From the NCBI GenBank assembly GCA_963422565.1, contig OY730228.1:2666001-2730000 (forward strand): a stretch of 64,000 bases of DNA, given 5' to 3'. Below are positions 45,109-52,785 of the stretch, one piece after another. The translations under genes were made by a program, and so were the position numbers. The notes beneath the pieces are model-generated. The model did not search any database. It was not told the DNA's origin and saw only the letters and a list, made by a program, of their open reading frames with translations. Source of the DNA: G963422565 sp963422565. Lineage in GTDB: Bacteria; Pseudomonadota; Alphaproteobacteria; MPNO01. Within the stretch, counting starts at the first letter, position 1, and every line of letters starts with the position of its first letter.

Positions 45109-45435
45109 ATGACCAGAACCGTGACTTCACCCTACGACGTGGCCGAGCACCTTCGCACGGCGGAGGACATGGCGGCGTATCTGGAAGCCGCCATCGAGGA
45201 GGCCGGCGCCGACGCTGCGTTCGTTGCCAGGGCGCTGGGCGACATCGCCCGCGCCAGGGGCATGTCGCAGGTCGCATGCGACGCCGGCCTGTCGCGCGAG
45301 AGCCTCTACAAGGCGCTCTCGGGAGAACGCAATCCCACATTGGACACGGTTCTCAGGGTCGTCTCCGCTCTGGGTTTGAAGCTGCGCGCCGAAGTAGCGC
45401 CCGCTTCCGGCCCGGCCGCGCCGGCGCATCGGTGA
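45109..45435 (+). CDS. higA: HigA-like antitoxin, addiction-module HTH protein
   Basis: 108 residues. 'SPYDVAEHLRTAEDMAAYLE' is the usual N-terminal toxin-binding start of the 'putative addiction module antidote' family. 'ALGDIARARGMSQVACDAGLSRESLYKALSGERNPTLDTVLRVVSALGLKL' is a Cro/CI-type helix-turn-helix domain (about 45-95). It should neutralise the adjacent toxin and repress its own operon through the palindrome at 44785-44800. ATG 45109 is used; GTG 45100 is a possible alternative. It is intact although its toxin is frameshifted, a combination that would be tolerated. Confidence 0.9.
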   Translation: MTRTVTSPYDVAEHLRTAEDMAAYLEAAIEEAGADAAFVARALGDIARARGMSQVACDAGLSRESLYKALSGERNPTLDTVLRVVSALGLKLRAEVAPASGPAAPAHR

Positions 45436-45987
45436 AATCGCGCGCCGGCCGGCGGCACGGGCCGATGACGCGCATGCCGCGAGCTTGGACCGCCGCCGCC
45501 GTCAGGCGCTTGCGGTGGAGGATATCGGCACCGATGCTGTAGGCAATGCGCGGCGGCGACGCCTCGATCAAATCGCGCCCGATGCCGATCGAGGGAAGGA
45601 ATCGACGCGGACGGCGGCGAGTCATCACCGTCCCGGTCGGACAGCGTTTGGGAAGCCGACAGGAGACGCCGGACGCCGCCAGAGAGCGCCAATAACCCCC
45701 GGAACTGCGATCGGGTCGCGGTGTTGCAATGGTGTTGATTGTTGGTTGGAAAGAACCAGCTGAAATCCTATTACCTTGTAACCCATTGTAATTATGGTGA
45801 TATTTCGGCACGAAATGCAGGAAATTCGCTAGATCGAAGTTCCACGAACGCCCCGCGCCGCGATCCGCGCGCTACCGGCAGCCCGTGACCGGCAAATGCC
45901 GGATCGCGTTCGCCGCCCCGCGGCGCGCCGACCGGCGCGCGTATCGCCGCCGAGCGGTCTCGGCCCAAACCGTGTCCGATCCCCACA
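45436..45987. other. Intergenic, partly AT-rich, no gene supported
   Basis: About 550 bases. The first 270 are GC-rich with shadow-like frames. A minus frame around 45470-45640 ('DLIEASPPRIAYSIGADILH') has protein-like composition but no recognisable family. From about 45720 to 45835 the sequence turns AT-rich, including CTATTACCTTGTAACCCATTG, and contains AACCCATTGTAA, the inverse of the 12-mer at 43139-43150. This may be the right edge of the island. Confidence 0.4.
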
Positions 45988-46044
45988 TCCGGGCTTCGCA
46001 TCTCCGGAGATCACGATATGGCGAGACCGCTTGCGAGTTTCGGG
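45988..46044 (+). repeat. Dispersed repeat, copy R3 (composite)
   Basis: The first 43 bases match the reverse strand of 20158-20200 (39 of 43 identical). The last 22 bases, from GAGACCGC through GCGAGTTTCGGG, match 57721-57742 with one difference. It therefore joins the two halves seen in the other copies and sits just past the 3' end of the redoxin gene. Confidence 0.6.
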
Positions 46045-46061
46045 CGAGGCACTGAAGGAAC

Positions 46062-46685
46062 TCATCGGGACGCGCCGGCGGCCCTCCGGAGGACGTTCAT
46101 GACGGCATCCGGATCCGGGCGGTCGTCGCGGTCGCGGGTCGAGAAGCGGTGCGTAACCACCCCGTCGGCGTCGAGGACGACGAGCATCGGCACGGCTACC
46201 CCGTACCAGGGCGCGTCCCCGGCCACCCCGCCGTCGGCGAGGTCGAATTTCCGGATGATGCGCGACTCCCGATCGGCGAGCAGGGGGAAGGCGATCCCGC
46301 TCGCGGCGGCGAACCGCGCGAGCGGCGCCACCGGATCGAAGGTGACCCCGGCCACGCTGTAGCCGAGCGCGGCGATCGCGTCGACCCTGCGGTTCCAGGC
46401 GACCGCCTGGAGCTTGCAGCCGGGTCACCAGTCGAAGGATCGCGAGAATATCAGGATCAATCCGCGCTTGCCGCGCAGGGACCGGAAGTCGCGGTCGTTG
46501 CCGCCATGGTCCTTCGCCCGCACGAACGCGCCGAGCGCCGTGCTTGGCCGCGGACCCTGGGCGAGCGCGTCCACCGCGCCGGCGGCACGGGTCGCGGTCG
46601 ACGGCAGGGAACCGCCCGCAGCAACCAGTGCCAGCACGACCCCGGTCAGCAACCAGCCGCGAAGCGCCGCCCGTCTCGACTGCAT
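46062..46685 (-). CDS. Exported redoxin (AhpC/TSA-like) selenoprotein with U-P-G-C motif
   Basis: 207 residues if TGA at 46427-46425 is read as selenocysteine. ATG 46685 has GGAGGAG eight bases upstream. Residues 1-35 form a signal sequence ('RRAALRGWLLTGVVLALVAAGG'-like core). The redoxin domain has 'LRGKRGLILIFSRSFDW', then UGA, then 'PGCKLQAVAWNRR', then 'LGYSVAGVTFDP', 'FPLLADRESRIIRKFDL' and 'PMLVVLDADGVVTHRFS'. Cysteine homologues have C-P-x-C exactly there, so the frame continues without any other defect past a single TGA. SelA/SelB genes are in the same window and a SECIS-like hairpin follows the codon. It probably acts in the periplasm as a thiol/selenol oxidoreductase or peroxidase. 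It is downstream of efp and the IMPase-like gene. Confidence 0.85.
46383..46427 (-). promoter_or_regulatory. Candidate bacterial SECIS element in the redoxin gene
   Basis: Read on the minus strand from the UGA. After 20 bases comes an apical GGUC loop (46404-46401), closed by a perfect 7-bp stem UCCAGGC/GCCUGGA (46411-46405 with 46400-46394). A basal helix GACCC/GGGUC pairs 46426-46422 with 46387-46383 and includes part of the UGA itself. The E. coli fdhF SECIS also has a GGUC-containing apical loop at a similar distance. This geometry is what SelB winged helices recognise. Confidence 0.75.
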
Positions 46686-46738
46686 GTCGGGTCTCCTCCC
46701 GGTCCTTCCCGCCGCATCGGGGAATGGTGCCTTGGCGG

Positions 46739-47554
46739 TCATCCGTCTGCCCGTCCGACCGCGGCGCGACGACCGTCGCTGAACAGCCGCAGAACCGCCG
46801 CATGCAGCCGGTCGTTGGCGGCGACTAGTGTCGGGTCATCATGCAGACGGCTGGCGCCGCTCCCGTCGGTCGCGAACCCGCCCGCCTCGCGAACGAGCAC
46901 GATCCCGGCAGCGATCTGCCAGGGGGAGGGTGCGAACGCCCAGAGTGCGTCATAGCGCCCGGCCGCGACATAGGCGAGATCGAGCGCCAGGGATCCGAGA
47001 CGGCGGATGGCTGCGGTCCGGTCGAGCGCCGCCTCGATCGGACCGAGGGCGGCGGCGCGGTTCGGGTGGCCGCGCGGCGGGAGCTCGGTCGCCAGCACCG
47101 CCTCCGTCAGGTCTCGCCGCGACGATACGCGGAGGCGGCGGCGGTTCAGATAGCTTCCCGCCCCGTGCTCGGCCCAGAAAAGCTCGTCGCGCAGCGGCTC
47201 GTAGACGACCCCCGCGGTCAGGGATCCCGACTCGCGGAGCGCGATCGAGATCGCGAAATGGGGAATCCCGTGGAGAAAGTTCGTCACCCCGTCGACCGGT
47301 GCGACGATCCAGGACCGCTCGGATGCGCCGGCCGGGGCAGCGCCCGCCTTTGCCATGACGAAGCCGAAATCGGGGCGCGCCCGATGCAGATACTCTCCCA
47401 GGATGCGCTCGGCCCGCCGCACCGCCTCGGCGACCAATCGGCTCGGGCCGCCGGGCGAGACCTGGAGGTTCTCCGCTTCGCCGAAATCCCGGATCAGCCC
47501 GCGCGCCGCTTTGCGGGCCGCGGAGGCCATGACGTTGACGATCGCGGACGGCAT
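46739..47554 (-). CDS. Inositol-monophosphatase-fold protein lacking metal ligands
   Basis: 271 residues, full family length, and otherwise very like alphaproteobacterial SuhB-type IMPases ('NVMASAARKAARGLIRDFGE', 'NFLHGIPHFAISIALRE', 'GSLALDLAYVAAGRYDALW'). The metal sites are altered. Where active enzymes have M-E-E-S-G it reads 'VMAKAG'; D-P-L-D-G-T is 'APVDGV'; P-W-D-I-A-A-G is 'PWQIAAG'. By human IMPA1 numbering Glu70, Asp90 and Asp220 are lost and only Asp93 remains. Catalysis is therefore unlikely. A regulatory or structural role, like the non-catalytic role of E. coli SuhB in antitermination, is possible but inferred. It is 33 bases after efp and 53 before the redoxin gene, so probably one operon. 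Confidence 0.9.
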   Translation of the reverse strand: MPSAIVNVMASAARKAARGLIRDFGEAENLQVSPGGPSRLVAEAVRRAERILGEYLHRARPDFGFVMAKAGAAPAGASERSWIVAPVDGVTNFLHGIPHFAISIALRESGSLTAGVVYEPLRDELFWAEHGAGSYLNRRRLRVSSRRDLTEAVLATELPPRGHPNRAAALGPIEAALDRTAAIRRLGSLALDLAYVAAGRYDALWAFAPSPWQIAAGIVLVREAGGFATDGSGASRLHDDPTLVAANDRLHAAVLRLFSDGRRAAVGRADG

Positions 47555-47587
47555 GACGCTCCGATCGGCTTGCGGCGGCGCGACCCG

Positions 47588-48154
47588 TCAGTTCTTCGCC
47601 CGCTCGACATAGGCCTTGTCCTCGATGTTGACGACGATCCGGGCGCCGGCCTCGATATGCGGCGGCACCATGACTCGCTCTCCGTTCTCGAGAATCGCCG
47701 GCTTGTAGGAGGAAGACGCGGTCTGTCCCTTGACCACCGGCTCCGCCTCGGTCACCTCCATGACCGCCGTCGCCGGAAGCCGCACGGCCACCGGGTTGCC
47801 TTCGATCAGATCGACCGTCAGCTCCATGCCGTCCTGGAGGAACGGCGCGGCGCTGCCCAGCAGGTCGAGGCCGAGCTCGAACTGCTCGTAGGTCTCCGAA
47901 TCCATCAGCGTCACCGAGGCCTCGCTGCCGTACAGATAGGTGCAGATCTTCTCGTCGACCATGAGCTTCTCGACCGATTCCTGGGTACGAAACCGCTCGT
48001 TCGACTTGATCCCCGTCTTGACGTCCCGCATCTCCACCTGGACGAAGGCGCCGCCCTTTCCGGGCTGCAGAATCTGGATCTTGAGGATGCTCCACTGCCG
48101 GCCGTCATGCTCGATCACATGGCCGGGCCGGATGGTGTTCGCATTCACCTTCAT
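47588..48154 (-). CDS. efp: Elongation factor P
   Basis: 188 residues. 'MKVNANTIRPGHVIEHDGRQ' is the usual EF-P start, giving ATG 48154. 'ILQPGKGGAFVQVEMRDVKTG' contains the loop Lys that is modified in many bacteria. The middle OB domain and C-terminal 'KPAILENGERVMVPPHIEAGARIVVNIEDKAYVERA' are complete. EF-P rescues ribosomes stalled at polyproline. The gene heads a minus-strand set with the IMPase-like gene and the selenoprotein redoxin. No EpmA/EpmB modification genes are nearby. Confidence 0.97.
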   Translation of the reverse strand: MKVNANTIRPGHVIEHDGRQWSILKIQILQPGKGGAFVQVEMRDVKTGIKSNERFRTQESVEKLMVDEKICTYLYGSEASVTLMDSETYEQFELGLDLLGSAAPFLQDGMELTVDLIEGNPVAVRLPATAVMEVTEAEPVVKGQTASSSYKPAILENGERVMVPPHIEAGARIVVNIEDKAYVERAKN

Positions 48155-48267
48155 CGCCGATGCGCCGTCGTTGGTGGGAGTCGATGCCGCGGACCGTAAC
48201 AACTTGAATTTTGCGGCGCAACGCGGCCGCCTGCGCGGCCCTCGGAGGGTCTCCACCCCCTTTGGAA

Positions 48268-48287
48268 GGCCGGGCCGGAGCCCGGCC
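48268..48287 (-). terminator. Strong GC hairpin downstream of the amidase gene
   Basis: GGCCGGGC, loop CGGA, GCCCGGCC: a perfect 8-bp stem 19 bases beyond the amidase stop. There is no U tract on the minus strand. It may still end or stabilise the transcript of the amidase-LigAB-type operon before efp. Confidence 0.45.
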
Positions 48288-48305
48288 GGTGCGCCCGGCC
48301 CGCGG

Positions 48306-49670
48306 TCACGCCGGGCGGGCGAGGATATACTCTGCGATCCAGCGCCCGCAGGCGACCAGCGCCTCGTCGCCGTCGAACTGCCCGAGAAGCTGCACGCCGA
48401 CCGGTGCGCCGTCGACGGCGAGCAGCGGCAACGAGATCGCCGGCGCGCCGAGGACCGAGGAGCCCTCGTTGAAGACGGCGCTTCCCTGATCCTCGCCGAC
48501 CGGCCCCGGCCCCGGCGAGGCCAGGGTGACGAAGCCGTCGGCGCGAGATGCGAGCTCGCGGTGCAGCCGACGCAGATGCGCGCGCCGCACGAGCGCCTCG
48601 CGGTAGGTCTCCTGGGTCATTCCCTCGCCCTCCTCGAGTCCGCGCTTGAGCCGGGGCGGGATTCGATCCGGGTAGCGGGCGAGCAGCTGCATCATCGGCC
48701 AGCGCATCTCGAACCGGTAGAGGTTGCGCCAGAGATCCGGGACGCCGGCCAGCGCCCGTTCGAGGCTTTCGATCGCCGGGTCGTCGCCGCGGGCGTAGAG
48801 CTCGACCCCCGCCGCCAGGAGCGCCTCGATGGCGCGTTCGAACGCCTCCCGGGTCGCGGCATCCGTCTGCGCCCAGCCCGCGGTTTCGAGCCGGATCAGC
48901 CGGGCCGGCCGGCGCGGCGCGGGCGGCGCGGCCCCGCCATAGAGGCCCGGATGGCCGGGGTCGCCGCCGGCGAGCCGCGACATGTGCCGCGCGACGATCC
49001 AGACGTCGGAGAGCGAGCCCGCGAAGGTGCCGAGATGGTCCATGCTGGCGGCGGCCGAGAAGACGCCCTGCCGGTTGATCGCGCCGAAGCTCGGCTTGAG
49101 GGCGAACGCGCCGCAGAAGCTCGCCGGGCGGATCGTCGAACCGCGCGCATGGGTCCCGAGCGCGGCCGGAATGGTGGCGCCGCCGACGGCCGCTGCCGAG
49201 CCGCTCGATGAGCCGCCGGGGGTGCGGCGGAGGTCGTGGGGGTTCCGGGTGCGTGCCGGGTCGCCGCCGCCGAAGGCGACGGTCACGGTCTTGCCGACGA
49301 TCACCGCGCCGCCGCGCCGCAGCGCATCGACGCAGGCGGCGTCCTGCAGCGGGCGGTGACCGGCATAGAGCGCGCTGCCGAAGGAGGTCGGCATGTCGGC
49401 GGTCTCGATCAGATCCTTGATCCCGATCGGAAGGCCGTCGACCGGAGAGAGCGGCCGCCCCGCCTCGTATCGCGCGGCCGCCGCGTCGGCCTGCTCGCGG
49501 GCGCGCGCCGTATCCAGTATTTCCCAGGCCATGACCGCGTCCTCGCGGGCGGCGATCGATTCGAGGCAGCGTTCGAGCAGCGCGCGCGGGCTGTCGCCGC
49601 CGCGAAAGCCGTCGATCAGGTCGTGGAAGGTGAGCGGCCGCCAGCTATGCGGATCGTAGGCCCCGGTCAT
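48306..49670 (-). CDS. Amidase signature family hydrolase
   Basis: 454 residues. The Ser-cisSer-Lys triad is visible: Lys in 'DGLPIGIKDLIE' (about 85), Ser in 'TPGGSSSGSAAAVGGATIPAALG' (about 155), and the nucleophile in 'ARGSTIRPASFCGAFALKPSFG' (about 179). The last block normally reads D-T-G-G-S-I-R; here it is H-A-R-G-S-T-I-R, an unusual variant around the nucleophile. ATG 49670 overlaps the stop of the LigB-like gene as ATGA. With the ring-opening dioxygenase it may release ammonia from an amide-substituted aromatic or ring-cleavage product. Confidence 0.9.
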   Translation of the reverse strand: MTGAYDPHSWRPLTFHDLIDGFRGGDSPRALLERCLESIAAREDAVMAWEILDTARAREQADAAAARYEAGRPLSPVDGLPIGIKDLIETADMPTSFGSALYAGHRPLQDAACVDALRRGGAVIVGKTVTVAFGGGDPARTRNPHDLRRTPGGSSSGSAAAVGGATIPAALGTHARGSTIRPASFCGAFALKPSFGAINRQGVFSAAASMDHLGTFAGSLSDVWIVARHMSRLAGGDPGHPGLYGGAAPPAPRRPARLIRLETAGWAQTDAATREAFERAIEALLAAGVELYARGDDPAIESLERALAGVPDLWRNLYRFEMRWPMMQLLARYPDRIPPRLKRGLEEGEGMTQETYREALVRRAHLRRLHRELASRADGFVTLASPGPGPVGEDQGSAVFNEGSSVLGAPAISLPLLAVDGAPVGVQLLGQFDGDEALVACGRWIAEYILARPA

Positions 49671-50500
49671 ACGGGGATCCGCCACTCGGCCAGACCGCAG
49701 CCGATCAGGGCCTCGGGCATCGGGATATAGTCGATGAGATCGAATCCGCCGCTGCCGGCAGCGGCATGCGCGATCGCCCAGCAGCGCATCTCGGCACCGC
49801 CGTTGCCGGTCGTCGCCAGCATCTCCTCGAGCTTGGCCGCGATCTCGTCGTCGGGGGCCGACCGGAAGAGCTCGATGCAGGCGTCGTCGAACGGCTCGTC
49901 GATCCAGCCCATCGTGATCTCGCCGATCGAGTGGCTGAGTCCGCCGGTGCCCATCACCACCACCCGGAGGTCCTCCGGATAGCTCTCCACGGCCTCGCGG
50001 ACCATTCGCCCCCAGGCGATGCAGCGCCGCGGGCTCGGGAACGGCTCCTCGACCAGGTTCATCAGTACCGGGACGATCGGCGGGATCGGGTCGAGGTCGA
50101 AGCGCCAGACGGGCACGCAGATGCCGTGATCGAGCTTCAGTCGCCGCGACCATGCGGGATCGAAATCGGCGGCGAGCGCGGTTCGCAGCAGATGTCGGCC
50201 GAGCCCTTCGTGGCCGGGCAGCACGGCGTGCGGGAAGACCGGCTTCATGAACGGCTCGGGTGGGCCGTCATGCTCTTCGCCGATGCCGACGCAGAAGGTC
50301 GGCATGTTGTCGAGGAAGAAGTTGATCCAATGATCGGTGCAGTGGACGACGAGGACATCGGGCGCCAGCGCCTTCAGGCGGCGGCCCATCTCGCCGAACC
50401 GGGTCTCGATCCAGCCGCGTGTCTCGGGTTTCAGCCGGCTCCACTCGCGCGCGATATTGGGTCCGTGCGAGCAGGCGAAGCTGCCGACAAGCCTAGCCAT
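49667..50500 (-). CDS. Class III extradiol ring-cleavage dioxygenase, LigB-like subunit
   Basis: 277 residues. 'LVGSFACSHGPNI' has the first iron His, and 'ALAPDVLVVHCTDHWINFF' the second His/Asp region. 'LKLDHGICVPVW' and 'VMGTGGLSHSIGE' carry the conserved His-Gly and active-site His of LigB/PcaB-type enzymes. The product opens a catechol-like ring next to the hydroxyls using Fe(II) and O2. ATG 50500 overlaps the end of the LigA-like gene by 8 bases; earlier in-frame ATGs extend into that gene. It is cotranscribed with the LigA-like gene and the amidase gene. Confidence 0.9.
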   Translation of the reverse strand: MARLVGSFACSHGPNIAREWSRLKPETRGWIETRFGEMGRRLKALAPDVLVVHCTDHWINFFLDNMPTFCVGIGEEHDGPPEPFMKPVFPHAVLPGHEGLGRHLLRTALAADFDPAWSRRLKLDHGICVPVWRFDLDPIPPIVPVLMNLVEEPFPSPRRCIAWGRMVREAVESYPEDLRVVVMGTGGLSHSIGEITMGWIDEPFDDACIELFRSAPDDEIAAKLEEMLATTGNGGAEMRCWAIAHAAAGSGGFDLIDYIPMPEALIGCGLAEWRIPV

Positions 50501-50765
50501 CGACCGTCTCCTTGTCGTCCGCCAGCGCCGACAGCTTGGCGATCGACTGCGCGTCGTCATAGCCGCTGATCAGCAGGTGAAAGCGTAGCAGATAGGGGTT
50601 GGCCAGGCGCTGGAGCACGGCGAGATCGTCGTCGAGCAGCGCCTGGCGCAGTTCCGGCGCCAGCGGGTATTCGTCGATCACCGCCTTGCGCTCGTCCCGC
50701 CATCGTTCCTTGCCGCCCGGCCCCTGAAGGTCGAACATCAGCTTGTTCAGCCAGTAATCGGTCAT
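50493..50765 (-). CDS. LigA-like small subunit of extradiol dioxygenase
   Basis: 90 residues, mostly helical. 'YWLNKLMFDLQGPGGKERWRDERKAVIDEYPLAPELRQALLDDD' and 'LQRLANPYLLRFHLLISG' match protocatechuate 4,5-dioxygenase alpha subunits, which cap the LigB active site. The direct overlap with the LigB-like gene supports an alpha-beta enzyme. ATG 50765 follows the transporter gene after 82 bases on the same strand. Confidence 0.85.
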   Translation of the reverse strand: MTDYWLNKLMFDLQGPGGKERWRDERKAVIDEYPLAPELRQALLDDDLAVLQRLANPYLLRFHLLISGYDDAQSIAKLSALADDKETVDG

Positions 50766-50847
50766 CTCGGGCTCCGTCCGCAGCCGCAGCGTGACTGGCG
50801 CAATTCTACGCCGGCGGACGCGCGAAGCCGACTCGGAACCGCCCAGA

Positions 50848-52743
50848 TCAAGGCGGCACCGGCCCGCGCGCCCGCGCGACGGGGAGGCCGCGGCGCACGG
50901 CCGCGATCAGCCCGACCCCCGCCAGCGCGGCGACGAGGGCGAGCGGCGACTCGGCGCCGATCCACAGCGTCGCCGTGCCGACCGCGCCGGTCGCCGCGAG
51001 AAACAGGAGGCCCAGGAATTTGGAGACTGCGCCGGGCTCTCCGAACCGGATCAGCGCCTCGGCGATCAGGAACCCCGCGGCGAGCGCCGTCAGCGAGACG
51101 AGGACCACCGCCTGCCAGGACCCCTCCATCACCAAGGCCGGGTTGAACGCCCACAGGAACGGGAGCAGATAGGCGGCGGCGGCGAGCTGGACGCCGACCA
51201 GCCCGGTCCGCCACATGTCCGAACCGGCAATCCCGGCGGCGACCATGCTGGCGACCGCCACCGGCGGGGTCAGCATGCTCAGCAGACCGAAATAGAACAG
51301 GAAGAGATGCGCCGCCATGGGCTGGATGCCCATCTCGACGAGGGCCGGCGCGACGACGGTCGCGAGGATGATGTAGACCGCCGCCGTCGGCATCCCCATG
51401 CCGAGGACGATCGAGACCAGCGCGGTCACCAGAAGCATCGCGAACATGCCGGCGCTCGCGCCGAGCTCGGTGAGGATGATCGACAGCTGGAAGGCGAGCC
51501 CAGTCGCGTTGAGCACGCCCATCACGACCCCCGCCCCGGCGGCGATCAGGATCAGCGGTAGCAGGTTCTCGCCCGAGCCCAGCAGATAGTCGGCCCATTC
51601 CGCGCGCGTCGGCAGTCGCCGGTTGCGGACGATCATCAGGAACAGCAGTGTCACGCCCGCATACATCGCCGACAAGCCGGGATTGTATCCTAGCCCGAAC
51701 AGGAAATAGATCAGCACGGCGAGCGGCAGGACGAACACCCAGCCGGAAAGCAGCACCGGCAGCGCCCGCGGCAGGGTGTTCCGGGGCAGGCCGAGCAGCC
51801 CGAAACGCGCGGCGATCGCGTCGACCTGGAGGAACAGCACCAGATAGTAGAGACAGGCCGGGATCGCCGCGGCGATCACCACATCGATATAGGGTACTTC
51901 GAGGAACTCGGCGATGATGAAGGCGGTCGCCCCCATCACCGGCGGCGCGATCTGGCCGCCGTTGGACGCGACCGCCTCGATCCCGGCAGCGTAGCGCGGC
52001 GCGAAACCGGTCCGCTTCATCATCGGGATGGTGACGACGCCGGTCGACATGATGTTGCCGACCGCGGAGCCCGAAATCGTGCCGAAGGCGCTGGAGGCGA
52101 CCACCGCGACCTTCGCCGGTCCGCCGCGCCGATGGCCCATCACCGCCATGGCGAGATCGGTGAAGAACTTCGTCGCGCCCGACACCTCCAGCAGCTTGCC
52201 CAAGATGATGAAGGCGAGAACGAGCTCGGTCACCACCCGCAGGACGAGGCCCGGGATGCCGTTATTGTCGGCGTAGAGATATAGGACGACCTTCGTCGGC
52301 GGGAAGGTCTCGGCCTCCAGCACGCCCGGCAGATGGCCGCCGAAGAAGGCGTAGGCGATCATGATCCAGACCAGACCCGTGATGACCCCGCCGCAAGCCT
52401 TCCGCAGCGCCTCCATCATCGCCAGGATGGCGACCGCCCCGGGCACCCATTTGTCGAGCGTCCGGTCGGCCATGCCGACGATCCAGTCTTCGAAATTGAT
52501 CGACATCCAGAGCCAGGCCGCGAAGGAGATCAGCGCCAGCGTGATCTCCAGCGGTCCGGCCCGGACGGCGTAGGGATATTTCAGATAGGCGGCGGCGACG
52601 GAGATGCCGAGGATGGTGCCGACGATCTGCTGGAACGTCAGGGTGAAGCCGATCCGGTCGCTGACCGAGAATATCCACAACACCCCGACGATCGGAACGA
52701 GCGCCAGGCAGGCGCGCAGCAGCAGCCCGGCGAACCGCGTCAT
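50848..52743 (-). CDS. TRAP transporter fused permease (DctQM type, TAXI system)
   Basis: 631 residues with about 17-19 hydrophobic segments. The N-terminal quarter is DctQ-like. The DctM part has 'ASSAFGTISGSAVGNIMSTGVVTIPMMKRTGF', 'GGQIAPPVMGATAFIIAEFL', 'GMGMPTAAVYIILATVVAPAL' and 'LLSMLTPPVAVASMVAAGIA', all hallmarks of TAXI-TRAP permeases. Secondary, ion-driven uptake at the inner membrane. The substrate-binding protein gene lies 42 bases upstream. The downstream LigAB-type and amidase genes suggest that an aromatic acid or amide is the cargo (inference). Confidence 0.94.
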   Translation of the reverse strand: MTRFAGLLLRACLALVPIVGVLWIFSVSDRIGFTLTFQQIVGTILGISVAAAYLKYPYAVRAGPLEITLALISFAAWLWMSINFEDWIVGMADRTLDKWVPGAVAILAMMEALRKACGGVITGLVWIMIAYAFFGGHLPGVLEAETFPPTKVVLYLYADNNGIPGLVLRVVTELVLAFIILGKLLEVSGATKFFTDLAMAVMGHRRGGPAKVAVVASSAFGTISGSAVGNIMSTGVVTIPMMKRTGFAPRYAAGIEAVASNGGQIAPPVMGATAFIIAEFLEVPYIDVVIAAAIPACLYYLVLFLQVDAIAARFGLLGLPRNTLPRALPVLLSGWVFVLPLAVLIYFLFGLGYNPGLSAMYAGVTLLFLMIVRNRRLPTRAEWADYLLGSGENLLPLILIAAGAGVVMGVLNATGLAFQLSIILTELGASAGMFAMLLVTALVSIVLGMGMPTAAVYIILATVVAPALVEMGIQPMAAHLFLFYFGLLSMLTPPVAVASMVAAGIAGSDMWRTGLVGVQLAAAAYLLPFLWAFNPALVMEGSWQAVVLVSLTALAAGFLIAEALIRFGEPGAVSKFLGLLFLAATGAVGTATLWIGAESPLALVAALAGVGLIAAVRRGLPVARARGPVPP

Positions 52744-52785
52744 CGGCGCCGCGCCGCAGGCCGCCCGGCCCGTTTCGATGGCGAG

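Noticed and set aside
45353..45811. Minus-strand frame of 152 codons after the HigA-like gene
   Set aside because: It overlaps the antitoxin gene at its 3' end, lacks a ribosome site and has no recognisable motif.
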